NCBI GenBank assembly: GCA_028825055.1
Contig: JAPKAW010000038.1
Location: 1 to 12,415 of the forward strand
Direction: 5' to 3'
DNA: 12,415 bases
Source of the DNA: Flavobacteriales bacterium
Lineage (GTDB): Bacteria > Bacteroidota > Bacteroidia > Flavobacteriales_D > Sanyastnellaceae
Shown piece after piece: positions 1 through 6,905 of this stretch. Below the pieces are notes generated by a model, which was given only the letters and a program-made list of their open reading frames with translations, had not been told where the DNA came from and ran no database searches. Each line of letters starts with the position of its first letter. Position 1 is the first letter of the stretch. Position numbers and translations under genes: made by a program.

Positions 1-869
1 AGCTGATGCACGGATTAACGCCCAAGAACATCGAAACGATTCGTCCTCTAAAGGAAGGCGTTATTGCTGACTTTCAAGCCGCTGAAGAAATGATCAAGGG
101 TATGATCAAAATGATGAATGTGCGTAAGACCTGGTTCACACCATCGCTTCGCATGGTCATCTGCATCCCTTCTGGAATTACCGAAGTGGAAAAGCGAGCT
201 GTCGGGGACAGCGCAGAACATGCTGGAGGAAAAGATGTCTATCTCATACACGAGCCCATGGCCGCAGCCATTGGAATCGGCATCGATGTTGAAGAGCCCA
301 TGGGCAATATGATTATTGACATCGGGGGAGGTACATCAGAGATTGCCGTCATTGCACTTGGTGGCATTGTCACAGATAAAAACATTCGAGTGGCCGGGGA
401 TGATTTTACTTCCGATATCGAAGAGTATATGAGACGGCAACACAACATCTTGATCGGTGAACGGACGGCGGAGCAAATTAAGATTGAAGTGGGATCTGCC
501 ATGCCGGAATTGGACAATCCCCCTGAAGACTATCCTGTACGTGGTCGGGACTTGATGACTGGTATTCCAAAAGAAATCCTGGTTTCTTACCGAGAAATTG
601 CACAAGCCTTGGATAAGAGCATTTCGAAAATCGAAGAAGCCATTCACAGCGCCTTGGAGCAAACACCTCCTGAGTTATCTGCTGACATATACAAGACCGG
701 TATTTATCTGGCTGGTGGCGGAGCATTGCTGCGCGGATTGGACAAGCGAATCGCTGCACGAACCCGACTTCCAGTTCATGTTGCTGACGACCCACTACAC
801 GCTGTTGCAAAAGGGACGGCCATCGCATTGAAAAACATTGATCGCTTCCCCTTCTTGATGCGCAATTGA
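1..869 (+). CDS. mreB: Rod shape-determining protein MreB, 5' end missing
   Basis: Bacterial actin homologue that forms ATP-dependent membrane-bound filaments and positions the lateral wall synthesis machinery. The window starts inside the gene. The frame is already open at base 3, and the ATG at base 6 is an internal methionine, since the sequence after it aligns with the family about 60 residues in (IRPLKEGVIADF is a hallmark stretch). The N-terminal phosphate-1 loop is therefore outside the window. Visible motifs, counted from that internal Met, are EPMAAAIG at about 83-90, the phosphate-2 loop IDIGGGT at about 104-110, an IGERTAEQIK-type segment at about 150-159, and the adenosine-binding AGGGALLRGLDK near the C-terminus. 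The 287 visible residues plus about 60 missing ones match the usual length of about 345. It is the first gene of an mreBCD-mrdA-rodA cluster, with mreC starting 16 bp after the stop. Identification is firm, and only the true start is unknown. Confidence 0.96.
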   Translation, partial: LMHGLTPKNIETIRPLKEGVIADFQAAEEMIKGMIKMMNVRKTWFTPSLRMVICIPSGITEVEKRAVGDSAEHAGGKDVYLIHEPMAAAIGIGIDVEEPMGNMIIDIGGGTSEIAVIALGGIVTDKNIRVAGDDFTSDIEEYMRRQHNILIGERTAEQIKIEVGSAMPELDNPPEDYPVRGRDLMTGIPKEILVSYREIAQALDKSISKIEEAIHSALEQTPPELSADIYKTGIYLAGGGALLRGLDKRIAARTRLPVHVADDPLHAVAKGTAIALKNIDRFPFLMRN

Positions 870-885
870 TTGCAGACAAGAAGTC

Positions 886-1695
886 ATGTACAACCTTTGG
901 AGACTCATCGTTCGACATCAACTGATCCTGACGTTTATCCTATGTCAGGGCTTTGCTTTGGTGTGGTTTTTCTCAAGTCACGGCTACCCGAGGGGACAAT
1001 GGGTTCGCGCCTCCCTTGAAGTTCAAGGCACCTGGAATGAATATGTTTCAGACATGAGTCAATTGACCGAGTTGGCGCATCAGAATGAACAGCTCTTATT
1101 GGAAAATGCCCAGTTGCGTTCTGAACTCTTGAAAAGTAAGCAACGTAACAACCCCCTTTCGACGGAATCCAAGTTTGCAAACACCATTGTGCCCACAGAA
1201 GTCATCCGATCTACGGCGCATCTTAGCGCCAACTTTATCATTATCAACTCTGGGTCTGATGATGGCGTAGAAACCGGGCAAGGAGCCTTGCACAGAGGGT
1301 TTGCCGTTGCCAAGGTGGTGGAGACTACTGCAAACCACGCGCTACTTCTTCCTTTGATCCATACAGGTATGGAGTGGAGCGCCCGATTGGGGAAAAACGG
1401 ACCGGTCGGTCGTTTATTTTGGAATGGCAAAGACACCCAAATTGCACACCTTGACGACATCCCCCGGAATTTCGCTGTTTCACCTGGAGACACCATTTAC
1501 ACCTCAGGTTTTCAGGGAATATTCCCTCCAGAATTGACTTTTGGCTATGCCACCACAACAGCCCCAGAACAAGACGGAGAATTCCAGCGAATCCAAATCA
1601 CTTTGGGGGCCCCTTTTCAGGAACTTCGGTACCTCCACATTGTTGACGACCAGGCCTCCGAAGCAATTGAACTCTGGATGAACCCCACTCCATGA
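886..1695 (+). CDS. mreC: Rod shape-determining protein MreC
   Basis: Bitopic inner-membrane protein of the elongasome. Its periplasmic part binds PBP2 and is thought to activate the PBP2-RodA pair. The 269-residue protein has the family layout: a short cytoplasmic N-terminus, one membrane segment at about 13-30, a coiled coil rich in Gln, Asn, Leu and Glu at about 56-86, then a beta-rich domain. The beta-domain signatures are INSGSDDGVETGQGAL (about 120-135) and the later stretch SPGDTIYTSGFQGIFPPEL (199-217). The ATG at 886 is chosen because it places the membrane helix at the expected distance from the N-terminus. No good Shine-Dalgarno sequence precedes it, as is common in Bacteroidota. 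The stop codon overlaps the mreD start in an ATGA. Order and overlap indicate one mRNA with mreB and mreD. Confidence 0.95.
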   Translation: MYNLWRLIVRHQLILTFILCQGFALVWFFSSHGYPRGQWVRASLEVQGTWNEYVSDMSQLTELAHQNEQLLLENAQLRSELLKSKQRNNPLSTESKFANTIVPTEVIRSTAHLSANFIIINSGSDDGVETGQGALHRGFAVAKVVETTANHALLLPLIHTGMEWSARLGKNGPVGRLFWNGKDTQIAHLDDIPRNFAVSPGDTIYTSGFQGIFPPELTFGYATTTAPEQDGEFQRIQITLGAPFQELRYLHIVDDQASEAIELWMNPTP

Positions 1696-2210
1696 TCGGT
1701 TCCATCACTCCCTATTTGACCCTGCTCGTGGCTTGGATACTCCAAGTGTTTTGCTTCCAATATCTGGTCATGGGCAACGGTTGGCTCTTGCCCACATTCC
1801 ATCTGTATGGATTGATTTTACTCCCGCTGACATTGTCTCCGTTGGCCCTTCTTTTAATCTGCGGATTGACCGGAGTATTGCTTGACTTAACGACCATGGG
1901 AGGTGGTATCTTCACATCTTCTGCTTTGCTTATGGGGGGATGTATTCCGGCCGTAAACCGGATACTCATACCACGCGAAGGGTATGAAACCATGGAACAA
2001 GGGACCCTCCAATCACATGGTTTTCAATGGTTCTCGTCTAGAGCATTGCTTTTATTGCTCGCGCACAATTTGTGGATGTTTAGCTTAGAAGCGGGTCGAT
2101 GGGGATTGATGGTCGAAGGATGGGGCAAGGCCTTGACCTCTGCCTTCTTCACGTGGGGACTCTTTTTAATGGCTTCCTACATCTCGCAATCAAAACGGCG
2201 CAAACGATGA
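1692..2210 (+). CDS. mreD: Rod shape-determining protein MreD
   Basis: Small multi-spanning inner-membrane partner of MreC in the elongasome. The 172-residue product is strongly hydrophobic. About five segments are long enough to span the membrane: near the N-terminus (about 5-26), at 35-60, around the glycine-rich part following the LLDL stretch, at about 118-135, and at 146-165. It ends in a basic tail (SKRRKR) expected to face the cytoplasm. Sequence conservation in this family is low, so the call rests on length, hydrophobicity and its position exactly between mreC and mrdA. The start overlaps the mreC stop (ATGA) and its own stop overlaps the mrdA start (ATGA), which suggests translational coupling on both sides. 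Confidence 0.9.
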   Translation: MIGSITPYLTLLVAWILQVFCFQYLVMGNGWLLPTFHLYGLILLPLTLSPLALLLICGLTGVLLDLTTMGGGIFTSSALLMGGCIPAVNRILIPREGYETMEQGTLQSHGFQWFSSRALLLLLAHNLWMFSLEAGRWGLMVEGWGKALTSAFFTWGLFLMASYISQSKRRKR

Positions 2211-4027
2211 ACCTGAAAGAACGACAATGGGTCATAGGGGGCATCATTCTCCTCATGTCGGTCATTTTCATCGGTCGGCTCTTTCAATTGCAATTGGGCC
2301 CCAGTGCATGGAAAGACTATGCGGCGCGCATCACGGAAGAACGGGAAATCATCGACCCTGCTCGAGGGATGATCCTCGATCGAAATGGGCAAATATTCTT
2401 GACCAACGTCCCCAGCTATGATTTGCTTTTTACGCCGCGTCAAGCTCGGCTAGCGGGCGGATTGGATACCATGGCATTGAGCCAAACCATTCGTCTGGAC
2501 ACCTCAAAACTCATCGCTGCCTTAGCCAAAGCCGATGCGTATGCCAGCTATCGCCCATCGCCCATCTTGAAGCAGATTACGAATCACGATTACGCTCAGA
2601 TTTCTGGTGAGATATGGCGATTTCCTGGATTGCAATCCAAGCGCCGATCGATCCGGACCAATGAAGGAGGGCTTGCCAGCCACCTTCTTGGTGAGTACCG
2701 AGAAACGGATCGGGAAGATTTAAATTCAGGCCAAGGGTATCGTCTCGGTGACTACAAAGGAAAATCCGGTTTGGAATTGGAGTTCGAGATGCGATTGCGA
2801 GGAAAACGGGGAATCAAATACCACATAGTTGATGTGCGGAATGACTTCCGAGAACCATTAGCCAATGGTCAATTCGACAGCTTGCCCACCTCCGGTGAAA
2901 ACGTCACCACGACATTGGACATGGACCTTCAGGCTTACGGGGAGCGTTTGATGGGAAATAAGCGGGGGGCGATTGTTGCACTCGATCCGAAAACAGGCGA
3001 AGTGCTCGCCTTGGTAAGTGCTCCGTCTTACTCTACTGATTTCCTAACGGGAAAGAATCGGGGAGCGCATTACACAGAACTGCTGCAAGACCCCTCCAAG
3101 CCCCTGTTCAATCGTGCGATGCGTGCCACGTATCGACCGGGCAGTATTTTTAAAATGATCCAGGGATTGATTGCTTTGGATGAAGGGGTCATCTCAACGG
3201 ATTCGAGGATTGTCTGCAATCGCGATATCCTAGGCTGCCATGGAGCCCATTCCATGGACAACCTCGAACAAGCCATCGTCCATTCATGCAATCCTTACTT
3301 TCATGAAGTCATGAAGCGGATGGTCCAGGGTGGGCGGGCAGACAACATCTTTCAAGACGCCTCCGAAGGTCTTGCTTTATGGAGCCCACGCATTAAGAAA
3401 TTTGGAATCGGTACGGATCTCGGAGGACACCTATCCGGCTTGCGTTCTGGATCTGTTCCTGACACCACCCTGTACAATCGTATGTATGGAAAAAAACGCT
3501 GGGCCTACTCCACTATTTATAGCATTTCAATTGGAGAGGGTGAGCTGCTCACGACGCCCGTACACATGGCCAATCTCGCCGCTATTATGGCCAATCGAGG
3601 ATGGTTCGTCACACCGCATACCATTTTGGATATAGGCGGGAACGGCAAGCCTCCATCACTCGACTCGTTAGTGGAGACCGGTGTTGACCCAACGGCATTC
3701 AACCCCATAATCCAGGCCATGGCGGCTGTTGTTGCATCTTCAGAAGGGACCGGCACAAAAGCGCGTGTGCCCGGAATTACGGTGTGCGGAAAAACAGGAA
3801 CTGTTCAAGATGGCGAGCGCGCAACGCATTCTGTTTTCATGGCATTTGCTCCGAAAGAAAACCCGCGCATAGCTCTGAGTGTTTACGTCGAGAATGCGGG
3901 GTCTGGAGGTGATTGGGCGGCACCAATAGCCAGTTTGATGATGGAGCAATTTCTGACTGGATCCGTTTCTCAAACGGACAAAGAAGAACACATTCTCCGG
4001 TCCACCTACCCCTTTCCCGAACATTGA
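2207..4027 (+). CDS. mrdA: Penicillin-binding protein 2, elongasome DD-transpeptidase
   Basis: Class B penicillin-binding protein that cross-links peptidoglycan strands made by RodA during cell elongation. It is anchored by one N-terminal helix (about 8-29) with the rest in the periplasm. The 606-residue length is typical. After the anchor comes a dimerisation/pedestal domain (PARGMILDRNG at about 51-61, GKSGLELEFE at about 185-194), then the transpeptidase domain. All three active-site motifs are present: SIFK at 313-316 (nucleophile Ser313, Lys316), SCN at 360-362, and KTGT at 529-532. The frame is open upstream into mreD, but the ATG at 2207 is preferred. It puts the anchor at the N-terminus and gives an ATGA overlap with mreD, whereas the next upstream starts add about 36 residues read from within mreD. 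The stop shares one base with the rodA start. The symbol mrdA (pbpA in other genera) is by family and context. Confidence 0.96.
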   Translation: MNLKERQWVIGGIILLMSVIFIGRLFQLQLGPSAWKDYAARITEEREIIDPARGMILDRNGQIFLTNVPSYDLLFTPRQARLAGGLDTMALSQTIRLDTSKLIAALAKADAYASYRPSPILKQITNHDYAQISGEIWRFPGLQSKRRSIRTNEGGLASHLLGEYRETDREDLNSGQGYRLGDYKGKSGLELEFEMRLRGKRGIKYHIVDVRNDFREPLANGQFDSLPTSGENVTTTLDMDLQAYGERLMGNKRGAIVALDPKTGEVLALVSAPSYSTDFLTGKNRGAHYTELLQDPSKPLFNRAMRATYRPGSIFKMIQGLIALDEGVISTDSRIVCNRDILGCHGAHSMDNLEQAIVHSCNPYFHEVMKRMVQGGRADNIFQDASEGLALWSPRIKKFGIGTDLGGHLSGLRSGSVPDTTLYNRMYGKKRWAYSTIYSISIGEGELLTTPVHMANLAAIMANRGWFVTPHTILDIGGNGKPPSLDSLVETGVDPTAFNPIIQAMAAVVASSEGTGTKARVPGITVCGKTGTVQDGERATHSVFMAFAPKENPRIALSVYVENAGSGGDWAAPIASLMMEQFLTGSVSQTDKEEHILRSTYPFPEH

Positions 4028-5346
4028 TGAGACGCTCACAATCCGTAGGACAAAGAATCGACTGGACCACAGTAGGAATTGTCGCCGTCATGATGATTTT
4101 GGGTTGGCTCAATATCTCTAGCGCTACGGCGGGTGCATCGCCTGTTGACTGGCTCGACTTGGGGTCGAAACAAGGCAAACAGCTTATTTGGATTCTTATT
4201 TGTAGCGGGCTCGCGGTCGTTATCCTCAACATCGAAGGTGAATTTTTCATTCGCACCTCCATTCTGCATTACGTGATCAATGTCGTACTGCTCCTAACCG
4301 TTCTAATCATTGGTAAAAAAGTCGGAGGCGCTAGGTCCTGGTTTGGTTTTGGAAACATCAGTATACAGCCTTCAGAATTCGCAAAACCTTCTGCGGCATT
4401 GTTATTGGCCTGGCTACTTAGTCGTGGTGATGGAAAGTTAAGAGACCTGAAAACGTTGGTGCAGTCCATTGCTATCGTCGGAATACCTGCCGCATTGACC
4501 CTGCTACAGCCAGATGCCGGAACGACGTTGGTTTTTGGTGGGCTCATCTTTGCGTTGTACCGAGAAGGACTTTCTGGCAACGTTCTGATTGCAGGATTTT
4601 GCGCGTTGTTGGTCACCATTGCATCCATATTAACGGGGGCCGCCATCATTGATTATCCTTGGATAGGCGAGCAATCTGCCATCGGTTTACTTTGGCTCAT
4701 TCTGGTCGCATTTTGCTTGATGTTTTGGCAACTGATACCAAACATTGTCGTTCCCCGAAATCGCCGACGCGTAAGAAACACCACTTGGATTTCGCTTGTC
4801 GCAGCCATGCTATTGAGCGCTGGAATGCACACAGGGTTGGAGCAACTGCCACGGCACCAAAGAGAGCGGGTTCAAGTCCTATTCGGCATCGATGTGAGCA
4901 ATCCAGACGCTGATTACAACATCCGACATGCTAAAGCCGCAATTGGTTCTGGTGGACTTTCAGGAAAGGGGTTCCTCAACGGGCCAATGACCGCTTACGG
5001 CTTCGTTCCTGAACAAGAAACCGACTTCATCTTCTGCACTGTGGGAGAAGAGTGGGGCTTTCTTGGATCCGCATTTGTCATTGTTCTTTTTACCGTTTTG
5101 CTGTTTCGAATTCTCGCCATTGCGGAACGCCAACGGTCCGATTTCACTCGGGTCTATGCGTACGGTGTCGTGAGCATCCTTTTCATGCATTATCTCATCA
5201 ACATTGGAATGGTCCTTGGCTTGGCTCCCGTCATTGGTATTCCGCTCCCTTTCTTTTCCGCAGGTGGATCATCATTGATGGGCTTCACTCTGCTGGTTTT
5301 CATACTGTTGCGTTTAGACGCCGAACGGGTTTCCGTTTTACGATAA
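4027..5346 (+). CDS. rodA: Rod shape-determining protein RodA, SEDS peptidoglycan polymerase
   Basis: SEDS-family glycosyltransferase that polymerises lipid II into glycan strands in complex with PBP2. The 439-residue polytopic protein shows the family signatures: GARSWFGFG at 101-109 followed by QPSEFAK at 114-120, QPDAGT at 161-166, AIGSGGLSGKGF at 305-316, VPEQETDFIF at 327-336, and the C-terminal GIPLPFFSAGGSS at 404-416. Asp333 in TDFIF corresponds, by recall, to the aspartate essential for catalysis in studied RodA proteins. The start at 4027 overlaps the mrdA stop (TGATG). The open frame extends upstream inside mrdA, but the shorter start gives a normal cytoplasmic N-terminus before the first helix. 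The protein is longer than the roughly 370 residues of Escherichia coli RodA. Most of the extra length lies at about 185-275, where additional hydrophobic segments and a basic loop (PRNRRRVR) occur. It is the last gene of the cluster, and a terminator follows about 120 bp later. Confidence 0.95.
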   Translation: MRRSQSVGQRIDWTTVGIVAVMMILGWLNISSATAGASPVDWLDLGSKQGKQLIWILICSGLAVVILNIEGEFFIRTSILHYVINVVLLLTVLIIGKKVGGARSWFGFGNISIQPSEFAKPSAALLLAWLLSRGDGKLRDLKTLVQSIAIVGIPAALTLLQPDAGTTLVFGGLIFALYREGLSGNVLIAGFCALLVTIASILTGAAIIDYPWIGEQSAIGLLWLILVAFCLMFWQLIPNIVVPRNRRRVRNTTWISLVAAMLLSAGMHTGLEQLPRHQRERVQVLFGIDVSNPDADYNIRHAKAAIGSGGLSGKGFLNGPMTAYGFVPEQETDFIFCTVGEEWGFLGSAFVIVLFTVLLFRILAIAERQRSDFTRVYAYGVVSILFMHYLINIGMVLGLAPVIGIPLPFFSAGGSSLMGFTLLVFILLRLDAERVSVLR

Positions 5347-5410
5347 GTAATACCGAACCGCTTATATAAAAATAAATTGAGCTTTGTCGATGATTTAGTC
5401 TATTTCATTA

Positions 5411-5439
5411 TTTATAATAGATGTTTCGTCGTATATTTG
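5411..5439 (+). promoter_or_regulatory. Bacteroidota-type promoter candidate in the rodA-sucB gap
   Basis: TATATTTG at 5432-5439 is an exact match to the Bacteroidota -7 consensus TAnnTTTG. An imperfect -33 element (TTTA, 5411-5414, against TTTG) lies 17 bp upstream, slightly closer than the usual 19-20 bp. The surrounding DNA is AT-rich. A transcript would begin near 5443-5447 and meet the hairpin terminator ending at 5506 after about 60 nt. No gene lies downstream on this strand, because sucB runs the other way. It may be a small-RNA promoter, an antisense promoter into sucB if read-through occurs, or a chance match. Confidence 0.4.
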
Positions 5440-5463
5440 CACATGCTTTGACGCACTTCATTT

Positions 5464-5506
5464 AATCCCCATTGCTCCGGTTTCTTAACAAAGCAATGGG
5501 ATTTTT
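5464..5506 (+). terminator. Rho-independent terminator after rodA
   Basis: CCCATTGCT (5468-5476) pairs perfectly with AGCAATGGG (5492-5500) around a 15-nt loop. With one extra C bulged, AAT on the left also pairs with ATT on the right. A run of five T follows at 5502-5506. The T-run orientation favours the + strand, so it would end the mreBCD-mrdA-rodA transcript and any RNA started at the promoter-like site just upstream. Confidence 0.8.
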
Positions 5507-5541
5507 CATGTAGTGTTTCTTGGTCAGCAAAACCACAACCT

Positions 5542-5574
5542 AAGCCCTGCCATTTACTGGCGGGGCTTTTGTTT
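5542..5574. terminator. Second hairpin terminator, probably bidirectional, 3' of sucB
   Basis: AAGCCCTGCC (5542-5551) pairs with GGCGGGGCTT (5559-5568) over 10 bp with one G-T wobble and a 7-nt loop. On the + strand TTTTGTTT follows, a good terminator tail. On the - strand the same hairpin begins about 15 nt after the sucB stop and is followed by a weaker T/G-rich tail. It probably ends the sucAB message and acts as a back-up stop for the converging rodA transcript. Confidence 0.75.
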
Positions 5575-5583
5575 GCTTAAGCG

Positions 5584-6858
5584 TTACAATCCGAGGAGAA
5601 CCTCTTGAGGCTTCTTGCCTCCAAACAGCAAGCGTTCAGGGTTCTCGATCATTTCCTTGATAGCGAGCAAGAAACTGACGCTTTCCTTTCCATCAATGAT
5701 CCGGTGATCATAACTCAATGCCACGTACATCACTGGTCGAATTTCAACCTTCCCGTTGATAGCCACGGGACGTTCGACAATGTTGTGCATACCCAATATT
5801 GCGCTCTGCGGAGGATTGATAATTGGTGTGGACAACATCGAGCCAAAGACCCCCCCATTGGTGATGGTAAAGGTCCCTCCCTGCATTTCTTCAATGGTCA
5901 ATTCTCCGTCACGAGCGCGGATGGCCAAGCGCTTAATTTCAGCTTCAATGCCCGCCAACGTCATGGACTCTGCATTGCGCACAACAGGAACCATTAGACC
6001 CTTGGGAGAACTCACCGCAATGCCCACATCGGCATACTCCGGGACGATCATCTCCTTCCCATCAATCATTCCATTGACAGAAGGATATTGGGCAATGGCA
6101 TGCGTAACGGCCTTGGTAAAAAAGCTCATGAATCCCAATCCCACTCCATGTGCCTCTTTGAAGGCTTCCTTGTATTGTTTCCGCAAATCCATTACCGGCT
6201 TCATGTCCACTTCATTGAAGGTGGTCAACATGGCGGTCTCATTCTTCACAGCAACCAACCGCTCGGCGACTTTGCGACGAAGCATGGACATTTTAACTCG
6301 ACCCACCTCCCTACTTCCTCCCCAACTTGCTGTGGCACTGTCATCAAACCCTGCCGCCAATGCCGCTAAAACGTCCTGTTTCATCACCCGACCATCCCTT
6401 CCGGTCCCCGCAACTTGACCTGGATTCATGGCATTGTCTGCCATCATTTTCCTTGCAGCCGGCGAAGGGTGACCTGCAGCAGCAGAAACAGACTTGATGC
6501 CTGCGATAGGCGCAGACTTGGGAGCCGGAACCGCTGGAGCTGGAGCTGGAGCTACTGGAGCCGGAACCGCTGGGGCTGGACTCACTACTTTCACCGGCTT
6601 GGACCCAACGGGACGCTTCGCACTGGTATCGATCAAACAACACACCGCCCCTACAGCGATGGCGTCGCCTTCTTCGGCTTTCAGGGTGATGATTCCCGCT
6701 TCTTCAGCAGGCAACTCCAAGGTGGCCTTGTCCGAATCGACCTCTGCTATGGCCTGGTCCTTTTCGACATAATCTCCGTCGGACACCAACCATGCAGCGA
6801 TTTCAACTTCACTGATGGACTCTCCCGGACTGGGAACTTTCATTTCAAGTGTCGGCAT
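5584..6858 (-). CDS. sucB: 2-oxoglutarate dehydrogenase E2, dihydrolipoyl succinyltransferase
   Basis: E2 core of the 2-oxoglutarate dehydrogenase complex. It transfers the succinyl group from E1 through its lipoyl arm to CoA, giving succinyl-CoA in the TCA cycle. The 424 residues fall into the expected order: a single lipoyl domain at about 1-77 with the lipoylated lysine Lys44 in DSDKATLEL, an Ala-Pro linker at about 93-115, a peripheral subunit-binding domain at about 130-166 (HPSPAARKMMADN, GTGRDGRVMKQDVLAAL), and a catalytic domain from about 188. The active-site motif HRIIDG has His385 and Asp389. The NEVDM segment and the single lipoyl domain fit SucB better than pyruvate dehydrogenase E2. 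The C-terminus runs about a dozen residues past the usual end (FGGKKPQEVLLGL). It follows sucA by 47 bp on the same strand, so the two are co-transcribed. No lpd (E3) gene is in the window. Confidence 0.96.
   Translation of the reverse strand: MPTLEMKVPSPGESISEVEIAAWLVSDGDYVEKDQAIAEVDSDKATLELPAEEAGIITLKAEEGDAIAVGAVCCLIDTSAKRPVGSKPVKVVSPAPAVPAPVAPAPAPAVPAPKSAPIAGIKSVSAAAGHPSPAARKMMADNAMNPGQVAGTGRDGRVMKQDVLAALAAGFDDSATASWGGSREVGRVKMSMLRRKVAERLVAVKNETAMLTTFNEVDMKPVMDLRKQYKEAFKEAHGVGLGFMSFFTKAVTHAIAQYPSVNGMIDGKEMIVPEYADVGIAVSSPKGLMVPVVRNAESMTLAGIEAEIKRLAIRARDGELTIEEMQGGTFTITNGGVFGSMLSTPIINPPQSAILGMHNIVERPVAINGKVEIRPVMYVALSYDHRIIDGKESVSFLLAIKEMIENPERLLFGGKKPQEVLLGL
6521..6580 (-). repeat. Short direct repeat coding the Ala-Pro linker of SucB
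   Basis: Two 24-bp copies (6521-6544 and 6557-6580) differ at one base and are spaced with a 36-bp period, that is 12 codons. They encode the Pro/Ala-rich hinge between the lipoyl and subunit-binding domains. In-frame repeats of this kind are usual in E2 linkers, which tolerate length change. Copy number could vary between strains. Confidence 0.7.
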
Positions 6859-6905
6859 AACAGGATAGAATTGATTGCTAAGTAAGGCTATTTATTCAAC
6901 GAATA

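Noticed and set aside
2099..2206. Upstream in-frame start for PBP2 adding 36 residues.
   Set aside because: The extension lies within mreD. The ATG at 2207 gives the normal anchor position and the ATGA overlap.
3913..4026. Upstream in-frame start for RodA adding 38 residues.
   Set aside because: The extension is read from inside mrdA. The ATG at 4027 gives a normal N-terminus and a TGATG junction.
5421..5465. A 14-codon open frame (starting MFRRIFAHAL) just before the first terminator, resembling an attenuator leader peptide.
   Set aside because: It overlaps the promoter-like -7 element, has no ribosome-binding signal, and nothing lies downstream on that strand to attenuate. This length is expected by chance.
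6344..6643. Reading frame inside sucB with a striking serine run.
   Set aside because: It is an out-of-frame reading of the GC-rich Ala-Pro linker repeats of SucB. The sucB frame has complete domain motifs.
6415..6885. Opposite-strand frame with Trp/Arg/Ser repeats over the sucB 5' half.
   Set aside because: The repeats mirror the SucB linker codons, and no plausible protein family or start context was seen.
6893..6905. Small inverted repeat TATTC-AAC-GAATA in the sucA-sucB gap, considered as an operator or intergenic terminator.
   Set aside because: The stem is only 5 bp and AT-only apart from one pair, there is no T-run, and co-transcription of sucAB is expected.
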